A stretch of 64,000 nt of DNA, from NCBI GenBank assembly GCA_032358165.1, contig JAALGY010000054.1:1736001-1800000 (forward strand). Direction: 5' to 3'. The position numbers and the translations under genes are program-made. Source of the stretch: Diplosphaera chodatii. Its lineage: Eukaryota; Chlorophyta; Trebouxiophyceae; Prasiolales; Stichococcaceae. Positions 39,181 through 49,006 of the stretch are shown piece by piece; position 1 is the stretch's first letter, and each line of letters begins with the position of its first letter. Under the pieces are notes generated by a model. That model saw only the letters and a list, made by a program, of their open reading frames with translations, was not told where the DNA came from and ran no database searches.

Positions 39181-42100
39181 CACGGTGCAAGCGTGCATAC
39201 GTGCACGTCGTATGCACGCGTATGCACGGCTGCACGGCAGACATTCAATGCTGCAGTACCGTATGCACGGCGATGTCACACGACCCGATCTGCAGGGATC
39301 GGAACAGACCATTCCTAGTTTGCAACGCTTTCACGGCCGTCCATGAATGCAGATGAGTCTGAATAGCCGTTGGAGATGTCTGCGACTAGTTTCGGGCGTG
39401 AAGGCAGCGTTGCAAGTGCAGAATGATGCAGTTAGCTGTCGATTAGTCATCTGGTTGTCCCGTGGGCGACGGAACAGGGGACTGGAAACTGTTCTGCAAA
39501 AGGCAACCTATTTACATCTTCAGTGTCATCGACATCCAACATGTGGTACTCTGCCTCTTCACGGCTATCAAACTTGCAAAGCAAAGCCTCAGGTTGCTGA
39601 ACACATAAATATAGACCAGATCCTCAGCACGGCGCGGCGTGAGACGGTTTGCGCACGCGGCTGTGGATGAAAGCATAATTGCTCCAATTTCGCTCGCTGG
39701 CACACGCTGAACCTGGCTGGCTGAGCAGCTTCACTGCCAGCTCCTTCAGCGCTGGTGCGCTGACACCAAGATCCCGCCACCACTCAAATGCTGCCGTGTC
39801 TTTTGCAGCATCGGGCACCAGCTTGAAACCGAACAAGCCCTTCTTGGACCGGTACTTCTTCAGCTGCACGATCGCGACCTGTGCCTTCTCTGGAGACAGA
39901 CTCTGCCATAGTAAGCAGCCCCTCCTCACCTGATCAAGACGAACAAGCTGATGAGCATGGGAGAGTAGGCTGCAATGGCGCAACATCAATCAGAGCAGGC
40001 ATAGCAAAAGCGCTGGCTGTTGTCGTTGCAAGTGGCTGACTCGAGTCTACTGCAGTGGATGCGGTTGCTACTTACCTCCGGGTTCTTGTCAGTGACATGG
40101 TCCTGATACTCTGGGTCCAGGGCGTATGCGGCAGCCATGAACGGCGAGTGCATCATCTCCCACCGCCGGCCCCACATGCTGGCGACTGCCTGGATTCTTG
40201 CCGCAGGCTGCTGCAGCCCTTTGATAGTCTCCTGTATGCACCATATGTGCTGCTCATGTCAAACACAGCAGTGCAGCGCAGCGCAGCAGCATCATGGCAG
40301 CATTGCACAACACAGCAGCCATAGCAGGTTCTGCACCAGCTTGCACATGAACCAGTTAGGCTGCTGCGCATACGAGTGTATACTCACCAGCACTTTGAAG
40401 GCGCCATGGTACAGCTTGCCCATGCAGGGTAGGTCGCTGTCTGCCATGCGCAACAGATTCATTGCGCCTGCCACCAGCTACACCAGGACCTGCACAAACG
40501 TGCACAACCTTGGCTAACAGTGCAGCAGGTCTCCACCCTGAACCGTGCAGCATGCAGGACCTCTGTTGGCCTGGCGGAGCATTACTTCAGGATGTCGATT
40601 GGTGTGCAACTGTATGCAGCCTCACCTTTGTATCAGCCCAAAAGGCTGGGTCCTGGAAGGTAGCCTTTACTGCCTGTGCCTCGGACTCGTAGCTTTGGCG
40701 CTGTGCCCACTCATCCCAGGCGCCGTCCACCACCAGCATCGTCTCCAATGCTGCCTTCACCTCCAAAAGGCGCTGCAGCGCCAAGAAGTCGGTGCTGAAC
40801 CGTGTCTCGCCTGCAGACACGATGATATCATATGTGCTTGGATATGTAGCTGGTTGCACGCAACAGCAAGTAGCGTGCAACTGGTGCAATGCTCAAGCAG
40901 GGTGATTCACCTGGTGAGATCAGCTCCAGCTTGGAGTACTCTCAGAAGGCATTCAGGCTGTAGTGGTGGCGCCTGATGACTTGATGGCTGCGTGCAGTCG
41001 CTCCACTGTGTCCTTTGCCCAAGGCAACTTTCCGACGTCCTCCAGAAACAAGTCAGCAACATGTGCTACACACGGCTGCCATGTGATGTGAGGGTACCTG
41101 CGCGTGATATATGCATTTGCTTGGTGCACGTTGGCAACGTACAAACGCCAGTGGACTCAACAATGCTGCCTGCAGTGGCAGATGACATCAGCAGCACTTC
41201 GTACTTCTGCGTGATCATCCTGCCAGCCGCCTTGCAGTCAGCGGCGCTGTCCGTGCACACCAGCATGACGTTGTCCGGCCCCACTTCTTCGATTGCCTCA
41301 AGCAGGATCTGCAGCCATTGCACACATGGGCTCATCGGCGTCATGCCGAGCTGCATCAGCACCACAGGACATGACGCAGTACCTATATTGCACAAATCAG
41401 TGCACTGGACCACAGGGTGCATTCAGTGGTGCTGACCTTGGCGATGTAGGCGCCAGTTTTAGACTCAGCGCTGCTCTTGATCGCACGCAAGAACTGGGCG
41501 CCTTTTGCCGTCACCTACAGCAGGTACACGCAGATGACATTCATCCCAGCATTGCCAAGCAGCATGACTACAACCACTTCAAGGGTTGGGAACATCATCA
41601 AGACATGATCGAATCGGCAGACCTTGAGGATGTTGATGAGGGATCGATGGTTGACATCCTCCCGCCCATCGGAGACGATGGTACAGCCAGTCCGGGCCAG
41701 GTCTGCGTCCGCGTCCAGCTGCAACGAGCTTCCGCTGCACGGCCACCTTGGCCAAGTCCAGATCTTTGGTCCTTAGGGCGTCATAACCTGCACGTATGAT
41801 GCCGCTGGTTAGACAAAGGCCTTGCCCACGAAGGCTGCAAGCATGGTGAATGACCACTCGTCGACAGACACTGTGGACGCGTGACCAGCCAGGCTGGTAC
41901 TCACTTGGGCCCTTGTAGCCTGCGCCGTGAGCTGCAATGCTTGCCACCATGCTGTCGATATATGGGCTGCGCGCAACGTTGGAATGCCATTGGCGTAGAA
42001 GAAGGGGCTGCGACAGCAGCATCTGCATCGGCCTTCTTCGACTTTGCGAATGCCCTTGCTATTGTGCCGGTAGCGGCCCCGCTGGCCTCAGCTGCGCTGC

Positions 42101-42660
42101 TGCCAACCATGCTGGTCTGACTGTTTGACAGCCCGCTTGCTCGCCCTGCCTCCCTCTGCCGCTTCTTCTTGCCACTGGCTTCGACGCTGTCCTGAGCCTG
42201 CCGGCGCAGCTCCCTTGCTGCCATGAACTCTGCACCATCGCTGATGCACTTGCCAATGTCGCACCCTGCGATTCCTAGAATCTGTGCGCGAGCTCGATAC
42301 GGGCTGGTCAGGCTCCCAAAGTGACAATTGCAGACGTTACACTGATGCCCTAGGTCAGTGTTTGTGAAGAATTGCCCAACATCGATGTTGTCAGACATGA
42401 TCACATTGGCTGCCAGCAAGGTTTCGTGCCAGAGGGCCCTGCCACGCTGATGTGAGAGTCTGGAGCAACAGACTGCAGGGATCAACGCAAGAACGATGTC
42501 TGTGAAGCATGTAAACATCAGGATTGCCGCCAAGAGCCACCTGGCTGAGTTTCTAGCATGCATGCTGGTTGGTCCCAGCCACGAGCTGACGTCATCTAAG
42601 CTCCCTGCACGCGTCTGCACATATACGCGTATGCACGCGTGCAGACGGCAGCCCAAAGTG
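39181..42660 (-). mobile_element. Degenerate hAT-superfamily DNA transposon
   Basis: Minus-strand fragments line up in the order of a hAT transposase. A BED-type zinc finger (HQCNVCNCHFGSL...GIAGCDIGKC, near 42330) comes first. The DUF659-like GCTIVSDGREDVNHRSLIN (near 41690) and NVMLVCTDSAADCKAAG (near 41260) follow, then ITWQPCVAHVADLFLEDVG (near 41060). Next is the SPFMAAAYALDPEYQDH segment (near 40150), and last the hAT C-terminal dimerisation region AFEWWRDLGVSAPALKELA and SACASERNWSNYAFIHS (near 39700). The blocks lie in different frames, some separated by what could be introns, and no single intact transposase frame was found. The element is probably dead, though a spliced active copy elsewhere could mobilise it. 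The limits are set by a shared motif, gcgtatgcacg, at 39218-39228 and 42627-42637; true terminal inverted repeats and the 8-bp target duplication were not located. Confidence 0.7.
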
Positions 42661-44162
42661 CCGTTTATCGTAACCCTGGCGGCAAGTTAGTCGAACATGC
42701 CTGCTAGCTGTGGGGTTCTTCAAATTCATGACGGGAAGCTGCGGAAGCTGAAACTGCAGGACTGTCTGACAACATGTCATTGCGTGAACAGGCCTTTGCA
42801 CCTTGCCTCTGATGTTGTACTTCGCGTCGCGCCTGTCAATCGATGTGACCTTGATTCAGGTACCCTCGCTAATATCGGATACGTGGTCTGTGCCCGATAT
42901 CGTAGTCCGTGAGCTCTGATCCAGGTTGCCAACACGAACTGCTGGTGCACTACGACTAGCGTTGCTGACAGAGTCACAATCCGCCAGCAGCAGTCCCTCT
43001 GCATCGCTCGCATCGAAGTTCCGCAGTAGCACAGCCGTTGATGCTTCGCGGCTTATCATCAGTGCAACATCATTTCAGCCAGGCCAAGAACTCAAGGTAC
43101 GATCATGACAGCGGATGCGAGCATAGCTTCACCTGCATGCAATGCACATGCATTCAGACGACATGCAAGCAGCACAGGTGTGAATGATGTGCACACTCGA
43201 TTGCGATCCATAGGTGCTGCATGTGTGATAAAAGATCTCGACTGCTGACCATATGGTGCAACCTTTCTAATCAGTTGATGTGGGGCCTACGCTTAGGTTA
43301 ATCGTTCGACTCTAGTGGATGACGATCATGTATCTATCGCGCCTCCATGTGCATGCACCACCTGCAATCCGATGCTGACGCTGCACGCGCATCACAGCTT
43401 GTTGCATGCAAGATCATCACTCTACACGTCTCCAGGTCTGTATACCGCATGAAGCAGACAACTGCATGCTTGAGTGCAGTACGTGAACACACCTTGTCAA
43501 ATGATGACTCGCAAGTTGTCGGTTTGATGTCGCTTCTGGCTTTTGTCAAGGACCATGACCCTGAACCATGTGCTCTGGTCTGCAGTCGTCGGCAGCGCCC
43601 TGCGTGTGTGGAGTGCAACCATACGCGTAACCTGGCTGCTGGAAGCGTCGGTGCAGCCTGGCAAACTGTGACAATCGGGCATGCAGGCCATATCAGCAGG
43701 TGTAACATTGACAGCTGCGCGTCTGTCGCCCTTCTGATGTAGTGATACTTTGCATGCTGTCCTTTGGCTCCTGTCATGGATCACATGCAGTGCATGCGAT
43801 GCCTGCACTCCTCACCAACGATCTGGGTACGCATGCAGGTGAGCGCAGGGACACCCATGCCATGGCAATGCTGAAGTAGCCTGCAGCTTTTGAAGGCCAC
43901 TTCCCGGACCCTGACAGCCGAGATCAGGCGAGCATGCTGTCAGACAAGTCATGGAGGGCTGAAGATGAGCTGTGCGTGCTGAGCTGGTCTGCTGAACAGA
44001 GTTCAGGGTCTTCAGGGTCTGTCACCCAAGCCCCTGCTTCCTTGCACCTGTGTATTGATGGTTGAAAGTGCTGCCTTGCCATGAAGACGTCATCAGCTGG
44101 TTGCAGGTTGGCGGCCACCAGCAACCTGTCACTGAGATTTACCTTCCTCATCTGTAGGAGCC
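42661..44162. other. Intergenic, nothing recognised
   Basis: About 1.5 kb of mixed composition right of the transposon. Short open frames show no family similarity or good splice structure. A 7-base inverted repeat (atatcgg ... ccgatat, about 42872-42900) is the only small structure noticed. Confidence 0.35.
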
Positions 44163-47100
44163 ATGCGGACGTCAACACGGAAACGGAAAGAACCATCACG
44201 TCTCGAGAAACATGACGATGAGTCAGCAATGGACCACGAGTCAACAGAATCACCAAAAGCCACAGATGACTGCTGGACACCCCGTCGCAAGCGGGTGTGT
44301 TTCCGTGCATGCGGCGCACTCAGCTGTGCTTTGCAGACTTGTTTGGGCCATGCTGGCAGCAGCGCAGTTCCTCATGTCCACTCATTTGGTCCTCTGCAGC
44401 TCCGCCGGCAGCATCAGCGGCCGTTTGCGGCGGCACCGCAGCTGCTGCAGGCGCCGCAGGTCGGCAGGGTTTTGGTGTGCATGCAGCGCACCAGAAGTGC
44501 CTTGCATGCCTTATACCAGGCACTGCTGGGACCAGTACACTCCTCATGTCCGCTCGCCCTGCCCTCCTCCGCAGGGCGCCAATGCCCCGGGCCTCGGCGC
44601 CACGCCTCCCCCGCTGCAGCTGCTGGAGTGCAGCAACAGCCAGCCCGCCGGGCGGAGGCCGCCGCTGCGTCGGCAGCCATCTGCAGCGGCACCGCAGCCG
44701 CTGCAGGCGCCGCAGGTCAGCAGGGTTTTGGTGCATGCAGCGCACCAGCACTGCCTTGCACGCCTTGCATTGGGCACTGCTGGCACCAGCGTAGTCCTCA
44801 TGTCCACTCATCCTGTCCACCACCTCAGGATCATTGCATGAGCCAACTTGATTGCAGGGGCAGCCTGCAACAGACGCGCAGCCGCAGATGATACCAGACA
44901 TGTTACAGACGCAGCCGGTCGCACAGCAGACGCAGCAGGCCATGGTGGCGGCGGCCGTCGCCGTCCGCACGCCGCAGCAGTCTGTGGACGCTACACGTGC
45001 TGCTGTGAGCGTGAGTGCTTGATACGACCCCTCTATTGTCCTGATGCAGAGCACTGTGCGAGCCACAAGCTTGCCCGGCAGGCTGCCACAACTGACCGCC
45101 GGTGCCAGCTGACCCTGCCACGGTGTGATGCCGGGCTTTTGCAGCCATTCAAAAACACCGGGCGTGCTTGCTCACTTGCAGAGCATGCCGGCGGATCAAC
45201 CGCTCGTCCGTCCTGACAACTCTGCATGCGAGCCCGAGATGCTAGAGACGCCCGCCACCGAGCCGGCGTGGGACGACTTTAAGACCAAGAAGAAGTGTGG
45301 GTGAGAATCTGCCTCAGCTAGCATCCTGGTCAGCTCAATAGCCTGCCAAGATGCGAGTCCAGCCCTTCGCATCGCATTCCTAACTGACCTACCAATCGTG
45401 GGGCTGTCAACATACGTTTCGTCAAATGCGCACCACACCCTCCTGCACCAGGTCGTGCAGCAAGCAGAAGAAGCATGAGGAATTTTACGTCAACAAGAAG
45501 AGTGCAGACGGGCACGACTCGAGATGCAAATCGTGCGCAGCACAGTACAGAACACAGCTGCGCGCGAAGAAGGCGAGCGTGCCGAAGCCAACTGTTCAGG
45601 ACAACCAATGCCGGTGCGATTGTGATCTAGGGTCTAGGACAGACAGTGTAGTGCAGTACACATTTGCTCCAAGCGTGGGCTCCTCTCATGGGCGGCAACA
45701 GCTCTGTGCCCAGAGAACGTACACAGCAAGCGCATGCATTGGGTCCATACCCGTAGTGTCCACTTGGTAGCGTCAACTGCGAGAAAGTGACCCAGGCTGC
45801 ACTGCCAGGGTATATGCTGGTGTATACCTGCAGTTTCCAACAGAGCCGCCTGTGGCATAGCAGATGGGCGGTTAGTCACCATGTATGCACACCCAGACAC
45901 AATGCTGTGCAGCTTGGATCGCAGCATTCCCACAGCTGGCGCTCGCTTCGCAGGTCGTGCATGGAGATGAAGCCGGCACACGAGTTCAGGCGGAACAAAA
46001 ACCTGCTGGATGGGCTACACCAGCACTGCAGGGCGTGCGATATCAAGGCCACGCTGAGGCGCCTCAGCAGCAAGCCGCCCGTCGAGACCAAGGTGCCAAC
46101 CTCCAGCAGCACAGCCGCCCAGCATCAGCAGCATCCCGTTGTGTGCAGCCACCATGAAACACTGGTGTCTTGCATCGACGTGTGGCGGCGTGCATGTCAA
46201 AGTGTTGGCGGTGACTGCGCGACAATCACTGACACTCTGACAGCCACCAAAGAGTCACTGCGCTGCTGCATTCGACGCAGGTGTGCTCGAAGTGCAAAGA
46301 CGTCAAGCCCAGCTCCGAGTTCCACAAACACAGGCACACCTCCACTGGACTGCGTTCGGCGTGCAAGCAGTGCCTGGCTGCAGGGCAACCAAAGCCTGAG
46401 CACACCATCACCGAGAAGCCGCCCGTCGAGACCAAGGTGCCAACCTCCAGCAGCACAGCCGCCCAGCATCAGCAGCATCCCGTTGTGTGCAGCCACCATG
46501 AAACACTGGTGTCTTGCATCGACGTGTGGCGGCGTGCATGTCAAAGTGTTGGCGGTGCGTGACTGCGCGACAATCACTGACACTCTGACAGCCACCAAAG
46601 AGTCACTGCGCTGCTGCATTCGACGCAGGTGTGCTCGAAGTGCAAAGACGTCAAGCCCAGCTCCGAGTTCCACAAACACAGGCACAACTCCACTGGACTG
46701 TGTTCGGCGTGCAAGCAGTGCCGCTGCCGGGCTGCAGGGCAACCAAAGCCTGAGCACACCATCACCGAGAAGCCGCCCGTCGAGACCAAGGTGCCAACCT
46801 CCAGCAGCACAGCCGCCCAGCATCAGCAGCATCCCGTTGTGTGCAGCCACCATGAAACACTGGTGTCTTGCATCGACGTGTGGCGGCGTGCATGTCAAAG
46901 TGTTGGCGGTGACTGCGCGACAATCACTGACACTCTGACAGCCACCAAAGAGTCACTGCGCTGCTGCATTCGACGCAGGTGTGCTCGAAGTGCAAAGACG
47001 TCAAGCCCAGCTCCGAGTTCCACAAACACAGGCACACCTCCACTGGACTGCGTTCGGCGTGCAAGCAGTGCCTGGCTGCAGGGCAACCAAAGCCTGAGCA

Positions 47101-48028
47101 CACCATCACCGAGATGCCGCTCGTCGAGTCCAAGGTGCCAACCTCCAGCAGCACAGCCGCCCAGCATCAGCAGCATCCCGTTGTGTGCAGCCACCATGAA
47201 ACACTGGTGTCTTGCATCGACGTGTGGCGGCGTGCATGTCAAAGTGTTGGCGGTGCGTGACTGCGCGACAATCACTGACACTCTGACAGCCACCAAAGAG
47301 TCACTGCGCTGCTGCATTCGACGCAGGTGTGCTCGAAGTGCAAAGACGTCAAGCCCAGCTCCGAGTTCCACAAACACAGGCGCACCTCCACTGGACTGCG
47401 TTCGGCGTGCAAGCAGTGCCTGGCTGCAGGGCAACCAAAACCTGAGCACACCATCACCGAGAAGACTTGCCGGTGCGCCCGCCACTCTGGCCATGATACC
47501 TCTCACGGCTCTCTGCTAGCCATACAATGCACGCTCGACACGGTTCTTCCTGTAGCAGCGTGCCACCAGGACATGGTCAAGCAGCATTCCGCAGCCAGAT
47601 CGCCACTTACGGTCTTGATGTCCGCACGCTTGTATGCACAGGAACTGCCACAAGATCAAGCCCAGCGCTGAGTTCCACAAAGACAAGACGAGGAGCGACT
47701 GGCTGCATCCCTACTGCAAGGTGCTTGCCGCAAACCATATGTTGGCTCGGAGGGAGTGCACGCCAATGCCCGTCAGCTGGGCTGGTCAAGGGGCTCGTCT
47801 TGGTGTCAGTGTCAGCACTTGCTGCTCGCTCACCTTGCTCTGGTCGGAACACCAGCAGACAATTGACTAGGCATATATCTGAGCTTGCTCTGGCAATACC
47901 AGCAAGAAAGTCTGTTCTTGCATGGTGGGCAGGTGTGTTTCTTCAGCAAAAAGGAGGCACGCAAGAGGGAGGAGCTGGAGACGGAGTGTCGCGCGCATGA
48001 GTCGGATACCTTGGCCAAACTGGCGTAG
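44163..48028 (+). CDS. Protein with seven tandem CxxC...CxxC zinc motifs, 13 exons, ~566 aa
   Basis: Exons: 44163-44294, 44400-44459, 44575-44715, 44858-45010, 45182-45300, 45452-45613, 45954-46092, 46281-46436, 46629-46790, 46979-47134, 47327-47472, 47642-47720, 47933-48028; all phases close. The N-terminal ~129 residues are disordered and Gln/Ala/Pro-rich, with a basic TPRRKR signal. The rest is seven copies of a zinc-ribbon-like motif: C-x2-C, KPxxEF, five to twelve residues, (D)GL, C-x2-C. An example is VCSKCKDVKPSSEFHKH followed by GLRSACKQC. Exons 8 to 11 are near-identical recent copies; the first two and last motifs are diverged. Similar short zinc modules occur in bacteria, phages and large algal viruses, often beside HNH nucleases, but no nuclease is seen here. 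DNA or RNA binding in the nucleus is plausible inference only. Confidence 0.7.
44430..44768 (+). repeat. 256-bp tandem duplication spanning an exon end and intron
   Basis: The segment starting gcggcaccgca at 44430 recurs at 44686. Each copy covers an exon end (AAAPQ[LP]LQAPQ) and continues into the intron sequence gcagggttttggtg. Confidence 0.75.
46213..47463 (+). repeat. Tandem array of ~349-bp exon+intron units
   Basis: Units begin at about 46213, 46561, 46911 and 47259 with the word gactgcgcgacaatcactga. Spacings are 348, 350 and 348. Each carries one zinc-motif exon plus flanking intron. The half-unit before the first (46069-46212) shares the second half. Units 2 and 4 are preceded by ggcggtgcgtgactg and units 1 and 3 by ggcggtgactg, so the array has a two-unit higher-order pattern. 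Confidence 0.92.
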
Positions 48029-49006
48029 GTGCGGGGCATTTAGAAGTAGGGTGTTGGGGTCGATACCTACGTTGCGTCAGGCGTACCAATGACAGTAAGT
48101 GTGAGCAGCTCAAATGCCAGTGTGCATTTGCCTCAGCGCCTGCCGTTAGCGACCCTGTCCCGATGACGTTGATCCATTGCTTGGCCTGTCGCTGCCATCT
48201 GTGCCGGCAGCTATATCCTGCAAGGTCCTCTGTCGCAACACCGCCTTCTTGTCGATCGCTGCAAATCATGTGTGCCCTTGTGACCTCTGCAGCCACGACC
48301 AGGCAGCCAGGGCACCGGCGGTGGTGCCAATGGAGCCATGACATCATCAGCAGATCCAGCAGCAGCAGCAGTGTCGCCCCGCAGTGTGGAGAAGGCAAAC
48401 AGAGCTCCAGCTACCGGCATGGCGCCATTGCAGGGTCATGCTCTGATCAGGGCGGCCACCTCAGCAGCCGCTGCAGCAGGGCCTCTGAGCACATGGGCAC
48501 ATACGCCGCTGCAGGGGCAGGCTCTGCTCAGCTTGGCCATATCGACAGCCGCTGCAGCAGGCATTCACCCACCAGATGTTGGCGGGTCATGATCCGCCGC
48601 AAGGGTCCTGGCGTTCATTCCAGATTGTGAACCATGCCAGGTGGAGTTGACGAATAGAGATAGATTCGCTGCGTGTTTTGAGGCTCAAAGAACCTGCACA
48701 TGAACAGGAATTTGCTGCGCTGTAAAGACATCCAGCTGTGAAACAGTCAGGATGGCATGAAACCTGCAGGCTTGCTGGCCTGCTTTGCACAATTCTGCAC
48801 CCTTCTCAGTCGCAAGTATGTTCCTTGCACCTGCAGAGCTGCAATTGCACGGCTGGATCCAGAATTCCTGGTGCGTTGGGTGTAGGGTTTATGGTGTCGG
48901 CAAGAGGAGATGATTGGCAATCTCGCAATGATCTTGATTGCGCGCACGCCGCGGCCACAGCCTCCGCAGCACGGAGAACTGCGTTGCACGGGGGGTGCGC
49001 GCGGCC
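48029..49006. other. Intergenic; one small Ala-rich frame of doubtful status
   Basis: No supported gene. A plus-strand frame at 48338-48592 (84 codons, ATG start) is Ala-rich with an internal repeat (PLQGHALIRAATSAAAAAG / PLQGQALLSLAISTAAAAG). It could be a small gene or a diverged exon, but there is no further support. A TGTAA near 48720 could end the upstream transcript. Confidence 0.3.

Noticed and set aside
43347..43742. 131-codon plus-strand frame right of the transposon
   Set aside because: No family similarity, mixed composition, no splice partners; probably chance.
46197..47506. Minus-strand frames of 203-233 codons over the zinc array
   Set aside because: Antisense shadows; the plus strand has matching splice sites, phases and paired cysteines.
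44163..48028. Zinc-motif gene as a recent insertion from an algal giant virus
   Set aside because: The modules resemble viral zinc ribbons, but the gene has 12 introns, a host-like N-terminus and host-like composition, with no viral neighbours.
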